Made by a program: the position numbers and the translations under genes. A stretch of 64,000 nucleotides of DNA, taken from Pseudomonas fluorescens (GTDB lineage Bacteria; Pseudomonadota; Gammaproteobacteria; Pseudomonadales; Pseudomonadaceae). Below are positions 25,721 to 33,561 of the stretch, one piece after another (within the stretch, counting starts at the first letter, position 1; every line of letters begins with the position of its first letter). The stretch spans positions 188,301 through 252,300 of the forward strand of contig NZ_MSDF01000016.1 of NCBI RefSeq assembly GCF_002022275.1, in the 5' to 3' direction. Below the pieces are notes generated by a model, which saw only the letters and a program-made list of their open reading frames with translations, made no database searches and was not told where the DNA came from.

Positions 25721-26827
25721 TCACTTATTTTCTCGCAATATGCTGAGATAGGATCTCTCCCTATCTTTCCCTGCCCACGTCTCTGCAATATGCTCGCTTA
25801 GCCCTGGTATGTCTTGCTCTAAAGTAGAGGGCCAAAGACACGGATTGTAGTCGTAGACCCTGAGCATGTGATCAATATCGAATATCGCTGCGGTACCTTT
25901 TGCTCGAATTAGGCATACAGGTTTATCAAATGCGATCCTCATTCCTAGTTCAAATAAGACATTTGGATTGTGTTCTGAAAGGTCAACAATCACAAGATCT
26001 GCAGAATCCAAGTCATTTACAATAGTCGATTGAATAACTTCGCTTCCTGACTTCTTAGCGGTTCGGGCGTTGAAGTTTGCCTTTACCGCGGCGGGCGTGA
26101 TTAAGTGTTTCAAAACTTCATCGAAGTAGCCTTGTGGATATTGTGAGGTTTTTTCTGAGAAGGGCATTGCGACGAATGCGACCAGATTGCCAGAGTTGGT
26201 TGATTCCCCTAAAACTATAGTGCTTTCAGATGAACTGGTTGAACTTTCCCGTCTAGGTTTGCGTTCATCTCCTTTTGTTTTCAGTTTTGCGGATTTTAGA
26301 AAGCTTAGGTTTTTTTGATAAAGATCATAGAAATCATCTTGAAGTGACTCGGCTACTCCAAACTCCGTTTTCAAAGTATTTTTTAAGTACTGAATTTCTG
26401 GGAGATTCTCCCCCTGGTAATATTCAAATACTTTCCGAAATAGCTCTATATTTAAAAATGCATCTTGTGCTGCTTGATACTCTTCTTCTTGATTTTTAGG
26501 GTAGGCAAATTTTTTCCCGATTTCGGCAATTTCAATTTTTGCACTTTCTCGTGTGCCTATCGTAAGTCCGTAATCCCTAGAAGATGCAGTAAGGTAGAAA
26601 AAATTCGCGCCTTTTCCTAAGCCAAGAGCACTCGCTATTTCCGCCGGGGACCATGGATTTCCCGCGTTAAAATCTTTTATAGCATCGAGAATTTTACGGC
26701 TTTCTTCAATGCTATATTGTGGAAACTCTCTTTTTGGTTTTTTAGCGTTCGCAGCCCTTGTCTTGGCTTTTGCAACTGGCTCTGTTGGATGGGTAACATC
26801 TTCTTGGCTATCTGCAGTTTCTTTCAT
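25721..26827 (-). CDS. wHTH-like + nucleoside deoxyribosyltransferase-like protein
   Basis: 368 residues. A charged, Ala/Lys-rich N-terminus is followed at about 38-100 by a winged-helix-like region (WSPAEIASALGLGKGANFFYLTASSRDYGLT), a helical middle, and a Rossmann-like C-terminal domain (about 210-345): FVAMPFSE, ADLVIVDLSEHNPNVLFELGMRIAF. The D-x-S/T-x-x-NPNV-x-x-ELG signature belongs to nucleoside 2-deoxyribosyltransferase-like and related nucleotide-processing domains found in conflict systems. It is convergent with the SLATT gene (64 bp). The exact activity is unknown. Confidence 0.65.
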   Translation of the reverse strand: MKETADSQEDVTHPTEPVAKAKTRAANAKKPKREFPQYSIEESRKILDAIKDFNAGNPWSPAEIASALGLGKGANFFYLTASSRDYGLTIGTRESAKIEIAEIGKKFAYPKNQEEEYQAAQDAFLNIELFRKVFEYYQGENLPEIQYLKNTLKTEFGVAESLQDDFYDLYQKNLSFLKSAKLKTKGDERKPRRESSTSSSESTIVLGESTNSGNLVAFVAMPFSEKTSQYPQGYFDEVLKHLITPAAVKANFNARTAKKSGSEVIQSTIVNDLDSADLVIVDLSEHNPNVLFELGMRIAFDKPVCLIRAKGTAAIFDIDHMLRVYDYNPCLWPSTLEQDIPGLSEHIAETWAGKDRERSYLSILRENK

Positions 26828-26898
26828 TTAGATGATCTTCCTTAATGCAGTCCGTAGACAGCTTGGTTTGCCCGAAATAGATGATTTTCCCAGATAAG

Positions 26899-26925
26899 CT
26901 GGGGAGCTTCTACTCGCCTCCCCAG
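26899..26925. terminator. Hairpin CTGGGGAG/CTCCCCAG
   Basis: Perfect 8-bp stem with an 11-base loop in the intergenic region upstream of the 25721-26827 gene. No clear T-run follows; it may be a relic terminator or an operator. Confidence 0.35.
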
Positions 26926-27019
26926 AGGTATATTACCTTAGCTTAACTAGGCCTCTATTATTTTGTCTAGCCTCGCATCTTAGTGAGGGCGTGAGACACA
27001 AAAATGTGTCTTTGAAATT

Positions 27020-27354
27020 TCATGGCTCACATCGAGACTTACCTAGTTCGATAAAGCTTCCGGTTTTTAGTAACTTTACGATGTCTATTATTTTGACTAG
27101 GTCCGGGGTTACCCCGTGGTCGTTTGCGACTGAGCAGATGTATTCAGCAAATCCATCCCGTCTGGTCTCATCGTCTATTACACCTATATAAAGATTCCTG
27201 TCTGTCGCTCAGGTCGCATCTTTTACCTTTGGCTCGCTCCCGCTTTTTACAAGGTAGGTTACGACGCTTTCTGCGTCGGGTTAGGGGTAGCTGAGGCGGT
27301 GACTGGTATGGAAAGTGCAGCGAGGACGATGGTCAGGAGGCGTACTACGGTACC
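27020..27354 (-). pseudogene. Decayed small secreted-protein gene (frameshift + internal stop)
   Basis: Reading the minus strand gives a signal-peptide-like start VVRLLTIVLAALSIPVTASA, then after a frameshift near 27276 PDAESVVTYLVKSGSEPKVKDAT, a TGA at about 27206-27204 where TGG would restore Trp, and then in the same frame NLYIGVIDDETRRDGFAEYIC...FIELGKSRCEP to a TGA at 27022-27020. No start codon is evident. The joined product would be about 110 residues, a small exported protein. Three separate lesions make loss of function likely. Family name unknown to me. Confidence 0.6.
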
Positions 27355-27490
27355 TTTTCGTTAATCTGAACAGTAAAAATAATCCATTTTGGACTATGCC
27401 GAAATGAACTTTAACGTGCGGTGAACTCTAGGTCACTGCGCCTTGGCAAATTCCACTCATAATTCAGACTACCAAACGTAACTCGCTGTC

Positions 27491-27793
27491 TTGCGAACGG
27501 TCAGAAAGAGGCAGCACGTCTCTCAGGTAGAGCTAGCCGAGCGTCAAGGTAATACACAGACCTTCGTATCCAAATGTGAGCGTGGTGAGCGCCGAATGGA
27601 CGTGGTGGAGCTGGTCGAGTTTGCCGAAGCTCTTGGCGTGCCGCCGCTTGAACTGGTTGGAGAGTTCTTAGCCAAGCGTAGTGCGGGAGGGGACTCGAAA
27701 ACGAGGAGGGGGCTAAGGAAGGCTCATAACGTGTCAGTTTCGTGTTTTTTCCTAACCCACAAACGACAAAGGCCAACCCGAAGGTTGGCCTAA
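27491..27793 (+). CDS. XRE-type helix-turn-helix protein, probably 5'-truncated
   Basis: Up to 100 residues. HVSQVELAERQGNTQTFVSKCERGERRMDVVELVEFAEALGVPP is a clear Cro/CI helix-turn-helix, but the usual 10-20 residues before it are missing: a stop (TAA) lies four codons upstream and the only start is TTG at 27491 without a ribosome site. The C-terminal 20 residues read into the tRNA-Thr downstream hairpin. It is either a truncated regulator or a pseudogene. Confidence 0.5.
   Translation: MRTVRKRQHVSQVELAERQGNTQTFVSKCERGERRMDVVELVEFAEALGVPPLELVGEFLAKRSAGGDSKTRRGLRKAHNVSVSCFFLTHKRQRPTRRLA
27770..27791 (-). terminator. Terminator of tRNA-Thr
   Basis: AGGCCAACC, loop TTCG, GGTTGGCCT on the minus strand, 16 bp beyond the tRNA 3' end and followed by TTGTCGTTT. 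Confidence 0.7.
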
Positions 27794-27806
27794 GCCTTGT
27801 AGCGTA

Positions 27807-27882
<76 letters not shown>

Positions 27883-28020
27883 GTGTTAGGGCGACGATTA
27901 TAGCGATTGGCAAGCATCTGTAAACCCCTGAATTCTGACTATTTTTGCAGAAGCAGTGGTTTTTTTGCGATCGCTGCTTTTTCGTCGTCGGAAGGCCGGT
28001 TTACAGGGCCTTTCGGAGGC

Positions 28021-28254
28021 TCAGTTTCCATCGCCGCACTCGTCGGTGAATTTCAGGTAGTTCAGCACTTGAGTCTGGCCTTTTGAGTCGAGATAGGTCA
28101 GGTGGGCGTTGACCACGCCGCAGCCGGAGCGGGCGTCTTCGGTGGTGGAGAGTACGCGCTGGATGTCGGGCTTGTGGTGGATGCCTGCGTGCGCGGTGAA
28201 GCTGGCGGCGAGCAGGCTGGCGGCGATGAGGGTTTTCCAGTTGTTCGGGTTCAT
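28021..28254 (-). CDS. DUF2790-type small periplasmic protein
   Basis: 77 residues: signal peptide MNPNNWKTLIAASLLAASFTAHA, then a compact domain with two cysteines (SGCGVV...DECGDGN) that may form a disulfide. The pattern VNAHLTYLDSKGQTQVLNYLKFTDECG is typical of DUF2790, a multi-copy family in Pseudomonas. ATG 28254 is supported by AGAGG 8 bases upstream. Function unknown. Confidence 0.78.
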   Translation of the reverse strand: MNPNNWKTLIAASLLAASFTAHAGIHHKPDIQRVLSTTEDARSGCGVVNAHLTYLDSKGQTQVLNYLKFTDECGDGN

Positions 28255-28531
28255 GGGGGCGGCCTCTGAGGTCAATGGTGGGTGGGGCCATTGAATGCCT
28301 TTGAGGTATCCGGGCTGTGTCGCCGGGTGCTGGTTTTGTCTCGTTGTGTATAGGGGGGGGCGTTATGTACGTGCTGATACGAAGGCGAATACCGCTTGGC
28401 AGAATTCAGCGGGTTTTGATCAAAAATCGCACAAAAAATCGCTAGTTGATTGATTTAAAAGTAAATATTCACGATATATAAAAAAGCCATAAAAATGGCG
28501 TCATGCCACTCATCTGAAAGCATTTCGTTAC
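28255..28531. other. AT-rich intergenic region
   Basis: Upstream region of two divergent genes. A long A/T stretch (about 28430-28500) precedes the conserved motif at 28532. No open frame of note; it probably holds the promoters of the DUF2790 gene and the first BcsQ-like gene. Confidence 0.5.
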
Positions 28532-28576
28532 AAACACCAAAATACTGACACCATCAGTCTGATATCACACAATGCG
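28532..28576 (+). promoter_or_regulatory. Bipartite upstream motif, copy 1
   Basis: AAACACCAAAATACTGACAC, 13 bases, TCACACAATGCG. A closely matching copy with the same spacing stands upstream of the second ATPase gene at 29625-29669. The shared spacing suggests a bound regulator or a common promoter rather than chance. Confidence 0.55.
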
Positions 28577-28616
28577 CGCCTCATCTATTCAGCGGTTCGA
28601 CAGGAGGGAGCAGTCA

Positions 28617-29567
28617 GTGGGGCGTGCAGATCACATTTCAAAACTTTACACCGCACTGGGTGCGAGTTCGTTGAGCGAGCCGGATGTGGCGCAGGAATCG
28701 CCTTCGGCGCCTTTGCAGCGTTTGCTGGATCAGTTGAACGCAGGTGCCGCGGATTATTTGCGTCCGCCGGAGTTGGTCGAAGGCCCGCGTGGCGAGGTGT
28801 ATTCGGACCCGTTGGCGCCGAAGGTCGTGGTGGTGGTTTCTGCGACGGGCGGTGTGGGGCGCAGTACGTTGGCGGCGGCGCTTGCCAGTGGTTTGCAGCG
28901 TCAGGGGCACCCGGCGCTGGCGCTGGACCTGGACCCGCAAAACGCGTTGCGTCATCACTTGTGCCCGGGGGCGGATTTGCCGGGTATCGGTGCGACCAGC
29001 CTGCTCAATCAAAGCTGGCAGGCGTTGCCCGCGCGCGGGTTTGCCGGGTGCCGGCTGGTGGCGTTTGGGGAAACGGATGGGGTGCAACAACAAAGCCTGA
29101 CGCGCTGGTTGGGCCAGGACCTCGATTTTCTCGGCAAGCGCCTGGCCGGGCTCGGGCTGAATGGCCAGGATACGGTGGTGATTGACGTGCCGGCCGGCAA
29201 TTCGGTGTATTTGAATCAGGCCGTGTCGATGGCCGATGTGGTGTTGGTGGTGGTCAAGCCCGACGCCGCTTCGTTCCGCCGACTGGCCAAGATGGATGAG
29301 GTGCTCGCGCCCTACCTTGAGGGTGAGTCGCCGCCCGACCGCTTCTATGTGATCAATCAAGTGGATGGCACCCACGCGTTCAGCCAGGACATGGCCAGTG
29401 TGTTCAAGCTGCGCCTCGGCGATGCGGTGCTCGGTGTGGTCCACCGCGACCCGGCGTTTCGCGAAGCGCAGGCCTATGGAAATGACCCGCTTGACCCTGT
29501 GCTTAACAGCGTCGGCAGCCAGGATGTGAATGCGCTGTGCCGTGCGCTGAAGGTGCGTCTGCGCTAA
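28617..29567 (+). CDS. BcsQ/MinD-like ATPase, copy 1
   Basis: 316 residues with a ParA/MinD-type fold. The P-loop reads ATGGVGRSTLA (normally KGGVGKT) and the switch region LALDLDPQNAL and VVIDVPAGNSVYLNQA are present. It resembles BcsQ (YhjQ)/WssA-type proteins that localise cellulose synthase at the pole, but no bcsA, bcsB or other cellulose genes follow. GTG 28617 is chosen: AGGAGGG stands 8 bases upstream and the protein then starts VGRADHISKLYTALG, like other family members. Confidence 0.75.
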   Translation: MGRADHISKLYTALGASSLSEPDVAQESPSAPLQRLLDQLNAGAADYLRPPELVEGPRGEVYSDPLAPKVVVVVSATGGVGRSTLAAALASGLQRQGHPALALDLDPQNALRHHLCPGADLPGIGATSLLNQSWQALPARGFAGCRLVAFGETDGVQQQSLTRWLGQDLDFLGKRLAGLGLNGQDTVVIDVPAGNSVYLNQAVSMADVVLVVVKPDAASFRRLAKMDEVLAPYLEGESPPDRFYVINQVDGTHAFSQDMASVFKLRLGDAVLGVVHRDPAFREAQAYGNDPLDPVLNSVGSQDVNALCRALKVRLR

Positions 29568-29624
29568 GCAGAGCTCTGGCCATTAATTTGACTATTTACC
29601 GCTTGTCTAAAAAACAACCAGTTA

Positions 29625-29669
29625 AAACATCAAAATAATGACACTTCGCCATGGCTGTCACAGAATGCG
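29625..29669 (+). promoter_or_regulatory. Bipartite upstream motif, copy 2
   Basis: AAACATCAAAATAATGACAC, 13 bases, TCACAGAATGCG. It matches copy 1 in sequence (29 of 32 defined bases) and exactly in spacing, and lies 88 bp before the second ATPase start. Confidence 0.55.
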
Positions 29670-29756
29670 TCAACAGGGACGCCTATAAAAAAGACCTGCG
29701 ACAAGTGCCTGCTTGCCGAACTTCACGTCTTTAAGTTGCGTCGTGAGGAATGGGCT

Positions 29757-30656
29757 ATGAGCCTTAGTAAAGAACTGCTGACATTGTTCGGCAAGAACGT
29801 GACCCATGATGCCCAAGGCATTGATGCGCGCATGCACTTCTTTGGCAGCGTGCCTGCTGACGAAAACGCTCACTCCCGACAGACACCAGTCACCGCACTG
29901 CGCCCGAAAGTAATCGCGTTGGTGTCGATCAATGGCGGTGTTGGCCGCAGCACGCTGGCCACGGCCTTGAGCAGCGGTTTGCAGCGCCACAGTGAATCGG
30001 TAGTGGCGCTGGACCTGGACCCGCAAAATGCGTTGCACCATCATTTCGGCGTCAGCGCATCAATGCCGGGTATCGGCCGCACCAGCCTGGAGCACGGGCA
30101 ATGGGCGCCCTTGCAGCAGCTCGGTTTCGCCGGGTGCCAGGTGCTGACCTTTGGCGACATCACCGTCGAGCAGCAGGAAAACCTCGAGCGCTGGCTCAAG
30201 CACGAACCCCTCTGGCTTGCGCAGCGCCTCGCGTCTCTGGGCTTGAGCGAGCGGCAGACGGTGATCATCGATACCCCGGCCGGTAACAACGTCTATTTCC
30301 ATCAGGCGCTCAACGTGGCCGACGTGGTGTTGGTAGTCGTGCAGGCTGACGCCGCGTGCCTGGCTACCCTCGATCAGCTGGATGTATTGCTCGCGCCGCA
30401 CCTTGAAGGCAAACGCCCGCCGACTGTGCATGTGGTGGTTAACCAAGTGGATGAGAGCAACGATTTCAGCCTCGACATGCTGGAGGCGTTCAAGCAGCGG
30501 CTTGGCAAAGCGCCATTGGCGGTGCATCGCGATATGAAAATCAACGAGGCGCTGGCATTTGCGGCCGACCCGTTGGACACCGTGGCGAAGCGGCTGGCGA
30601 GTGATGATTTCAACGAGATTTGCCAGCTGTTGAAGGCGCCAAAAAGACGTGCGTAA
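29757..30656 (+). CDS. BcsQ/MinD-like ATPase, copy 2
   Basis: 299 residues, clearly paralogous to the preceding gene: SINGGVGRSTLATALSSGLQR, VVALDLDPQNALHHHFG and VIIDTPAGNNVYFHQAL align throughout. The P-loop again lacks the signature Lys (NGG) and has Arg for the second Lys. ATG 29757 follows GAGGAA at 6 bases. It has its own upstream motif, so the pair may be expressed as separate units. Partners are not visible in the window. Confidence 0.75.
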   Translation: MSLSKELLTLFGKNVTHDAQGIDARMHFFGSVPADENAHSRQTPVTALRPKVIALVSINGGVGRSTLATALSSGLQRHSESVVALDLDPQNALHHHFGVSASMPGIGRTSLEHGQWAPLQQLGFAGCQVLTFGDITVEQQENLERWLKHEPLWLAQRLASLGLSERQTVIIDTPAGNNVYFHQALNVADVVLVVVQADAACLATLDQLDVLLAPHLEGKRPPTVHVVVNQVDESNDFSLDMLEAFKQRLGKAPLAVHRDMKINEALAFAADPLDTVAKRLASDDFNEICQLLKAPKRRA

Positions 30657-30863
30657 AGCGCGGTATATACGCTTATCGCCAGATGCTTATGCACAATCGG
30701 TTGGATGGGGCTGTCACGAAACAGCCATTTTGTGGAGCCGTTCTCAACACGCTGCAACTGCCTGTTTTGTGTGCACTTTATAATGTGAACAAAAAATGAC
30801 CAGCGTGGCTTTTGAGCTGTAACGCAGACGACTACAGCCTCTGTAAAGATTCCATCAACAGAG

Positions 30864-30872
30864 TTATCCACA
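30864..30872 (+). promoter_or_regulatory. Perfect DnaA box
   Basis: TTATCCACA lies in the convergent intergenic region between the second BcsQ-like gene and the methyltransferase. Two further perfect copies lie within the methyltransferase gene (31123-31131, minus orientation, and 31829-31837). Confidence 0.5.
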
Positions 30873-30897
30873 GGGCACGTGCAGGAAATTTTGCCCC

Positions 30898-32085
30898 CTA
30901 ATCGCGCTCGGCCAACACCATTATATTGCGAGGGGTGAGCGTAGCGTCGCAGAAGCTGCCTATCTCAACCTTGTAGCCCTGTTCCGACAGGAAAAGTGCC
31001 CGGTCCAACACCAGCCACATTTCCAGCGGGCGTCGGAATAATCCTCGCACCAACTCCAGATTGCGCACTTCGGCCAAGCGACGCCAGCCATGCGCTTCCA
31101 GCGTGGCCCAATCCTGTGCGCCTGTGGATAAACCTTTGAGGCTTGCCAGCTCCCGGCAATAGTCGGCGAAGGGTTTATCCAGCCAGTTGGCGGGCAGGGA
31201 CGGTGTGGGCAGGTAGTCGTCGCAGCCGCGCAGTTCACGTTGCAGCCGATCAAAGCCCAGGCGCCGGGCCATGGAGGTGTCGCGCTGCTGGCGCACGCGG
31301 TTGCCGGCGGTGACGGTTTCGCTCAGTGGCAGGCCAAGGTCTTCAATCGATAACTGCAAATGCGAGGCGCGGCCCGCACCGGACAGCGGCTGGTAGCTGT
31401 CGGCGTTGATGCGGTTATAGCAGCAAGGCGCGAGTGCCAGCCTCTTGCAACCGGCGGCGCTGGCGAGTTGCAGCAGGCGCACGTGCAGGTCGCCGCAGGC
31501 ATGCAGGGCAACGGGAGTGTGCTCGGGGTTGAGCGCTACATCAGCCATTACATCCTGCAGGCGATGGGTCACGGGCAAACCGTGGTGGTCGCTCAGGGCC
31601 TGGCCGGCGGCGATCAAGGCCGGGTCGTATTCCAGGCACGTCAGTTGCTGGCCGGGTTGCAGCAGGCGGCGGCCAAGGTGGCCTTTGCCGGCGCACCAGT
31701 CCAGCCAGTGCGTGGGGGGTTGCGCAAATTGCAGCGCGGCGCCAAAGGCTTCGATTTGTTGCCATTTGCGACCGGGCACATCCACATTCAGTCGGTGGCG
31801 CGCGGTTTCCAACGCCCTTGCGGGCAACTTATCCACAGCACTCAAGCGCTGAGCATGTTCGGCAAGTTGTGGAAAAGGCGCGGGCGCCGGGAGCTCATGC
31901 GGCGTGTTGTGACTGGCCTCGGCCTCGGCCAGCGAGCGCTGACGCAACCACTGGGCCAGCGCGGGGTGCACGGTTTCCCAGGGTAAGTGCAGGTGCGTAA
32001 AGGGCCGTGGTTTCCACAGCCCCTGGTGCTCGATCAGGAATGCATTCAGCGCGTTGAAGCGCGCTTCAACGTCCCTGGCAGGCAT
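30898..32085 (-). CDS. SAM-dependent methyltransferase (Methyltransf_32-like)
   Basis: 395 residues. A helical N-terminal region precedes a Rossmann methyltransferase core: THWLDWCAGKGHLGRRLL (SAM-binding glycine motif, about 126-143), HACGDLHVRLL and LAPCCYNRINADSYQ. This Cys-rich motif set is typical of the Methyltransf_32 family (GSTCD-like); the substrate is unknown. Its start overlaps the end of the upstream permease gene by 20 bp, making it the last gene of the ABC-transporter operon. Confidence 0.82.
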   Translation of the reverse strand: MPARDVEARFNALNAFLIEHQGLWKPRPFTHLHLPWETVHPALAQWLRQRSLAEAEASHNTPHELPAPAPFPQLAEHAQRLSAVDKLPARALETARHRLNVDVPGRKWQQIEAFGAALQFAQPPTHWLDWCAGKGHLGRRLLQPGQQLTCLEYDPALIAAGQALSDHHGLPVTHRLQDVMADVALNPEHTPVALHACGDLHVRLLQLASAAGCKRLALAPCCYNRINADSYQPLSGAGRASHLQLSIEDLGLPLSETVTAGNRVRQQRDTSMARRLGFDRLQRELRGCDDYLPTPSLPANWLDKPFADYCRELASLKGLSTGAQDWATLEAHGWRRLAEVRNLELVRGLFRRPLEMWLVLDRALFLSEQGYKVEIGSFCDATLTPRNIMVLAERD

Positions 32086-32797
32086 CGACGCGCAGCCAGC
32101 GTTCCAGCAACTTGAAGCCGCGAACCAGGATGTAAGCCATCAGCAGGTAGAACAGCCCGGCGGCGAAGAAGATCTCCACCGGCAAGTAGGTGCGCGCAAT
32201 GATGGTGCGCGCCATGCCGGTCAGTTCCAGCAAGGTCACCGTGCTGGCCAGGGCGCTGGCCTTGAGCATCAGGATCACTTCGTTGCTGTACGCCGGCAGG
32301 CCGATGCGCGAGGCGCGCGGCAGGATGATGTAGAACAGCGTCTTCGGTTTGGACATGCCCAAGGCGCGCGCCGCTTCGATCTCACCCGGCGGAATGGCCT
32401 GGATCGCGCCGCGCAGGATCTCGGCGATGTAGGCGGCGGTGTGCAGGGTCATGGTCGCGGTGGCACACCAGAACGGGTCGCGCAGGTAGGGCCACATGAC
32501 GCTTTCACGCACGGCATCGAACTGCGCCAGGCCGTAGTAGACCAGGAACAACTGCACCAGCAGCGGCGTGCCACGGAAAAAGAAGATGTAGGCGTAGGGC
32601 AGGGCGCTCACGTACCAGCGGCGCGAAGAACGGGCAATGCCGAGTGGGATCGCGAGCAGCAGACCGGCGATCACCGCGATGGCCACCAGCTCCAGGGTCA
32701 GGGTCGCGCCCTGCGCCAGTCGCGGCAGCCACTTGATGATCACGGCCCAGTTCAGGCCCAGGTCGAAATGCGAGAGCCAACTGTAGTCACCGCTCAT
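32066..32797 (-). CDS. hisM: Polar amino acid ABC transporter permease (HisM-like)
   Basis: 243 residues, about five membrane helices, with the permease EAA loop EAARALGMSKPKTLFYIILPRASRIGLPAYSNE. It pairs with the HisQ-like permease, whose stop it overlaps by 4 bases (ATGA), to form the inner-membrane channel for histidine, arginine, lysine or ornithine. Start ATG 32797 chosen over longer readings because of that overlap. Confidence 0.88.
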   Translation of the reverse strand: MSGDYSWLSHFDLGLNWAVIIKWLPRLAQGATLTLELVAIAVIAGLLLAIPLGIARSSRRWYVSALPYAYIFFFRGTPLLVQLFLVYYGLAQFDAVRESVMWPYLRDPFWCATATMTLHTAAYIAEILRGAIQAIPPGEIEAARALGMSKPKTLFYIILPRASRIGLPAYSNEVILMLKASALASTVTLLELTGMARTIIARTYLPVEIFFAAGLFYLLMAYILVRGFKLLERWLRVDACQGR

Positions 32798-33489
32798 TGG
32801 GTGCTCCTTGCGAAGCCGCGGGCGGCGCGTTTTTCCAGAAAGTGCATGCTGATCATTGCCAGCACGGTGAGGCCCAGGTACATGAAGGCCGCAACCATAA
32901 AGAAGGTGAATGGCTGCTTGGTCACGGTCACGCCGATCTGCGCGTGACGCATGATTTCTTCCAGACCGATCACCGACACCAGCGCAGTGTCTTTCATCAG
33001 GATCATGAACAGGTTGCCCAGGCCAGGCAGGGCGATGCGCCACATCTGCGGCATGATCAACCGGGTAAAGATTCGAAACTTCGACAGGCCCAGCGCTACA
33101 CCGGCTTCACGGTGGCCCTTGGGAATGGCGAGAATGGCGCCACGAAACACTTCCGTGGCGTACGCACCAAAGCACAGGCCCAGGGCGATGACCCCGGCGG
33201 CAAAGGCGCTTAGAGAAAGGTCGGGGTTACCAAAAAACTCCCCCAGGGCACGCATCAAATTGACCGTGCCGAAGTAAATCAACAGCACCCACAGCAATTC
33301 GGGAATACCGCGAACGAGGGTCGAGTAAGCGCCGCCAAGCCATTGCAGCGGCTTGTACGGGGACGTCTTGGCCAGCGCGCCGCAGAGGCCGAGCACCAGC
33401 CCCAGGCACAGGGCCGTGAGCGCCAGTTTGACGGTCATCAGCGCGCCAGCGGCAAGCGCGGGACCGAATCCGTAGAGATCGAAATTCAT
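32794..33489 (-). CDS. hisQ: Polar amino acid ABC transporter permease (HisQ-like)
   Basis: 231 residues starting MNFDLYGFGPALAAG, the usual N-terminus of this family; a Met six codons earlier (33507) is in frame. About five membrane helices and the EAA loop REAGVALGLSKFRIFTRLIMPQMWRIALPGLGN. It forms a heterodimeric channel with the next gene's product. Neither start has a strong ribosome site. Confidence 0.88.
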   Translation of the reverse strand: MNFDLYGFGPALAAGALMTVKLALTALCLGLVLGLCGALAKTSPYKPLQWLGGAYSTLVRGIPELLWVLLIYFGTVNLMRALGEFFGNPDLSLSAFAAGVIALGLCFGAYATEVFRGAILAIPKGHREAGVALGLSKFRIFTRLIMPQMWRIALPGLGNLFMILMKDTALVSVIGLEEIMRHAQIGVTVTKQPFTFFMVAAFMYLGLTVLAMISMHFLEKRAARGFARSTQ

Positions 33490-33561
33490 GGTGTTTTCAT
33501 ATCGCAAGGCATTGCTAAAAGCCGACGCGCTCAGGTGAGCGCGTCGGGCAAGTCGCTCAGA

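Noticed and set aside
21170..27500. Prophage
   Set aside because: No integrase, terminase, capsid, tail or lysis genes; the genes fit a defence-type cassette region instead.
30657..30897. Replication origin suggested by a DnaA box
   Set aside because: Only one box in the intergenic region, no AT-rich unwinding element and no dnaA/dnaN genes nearby.
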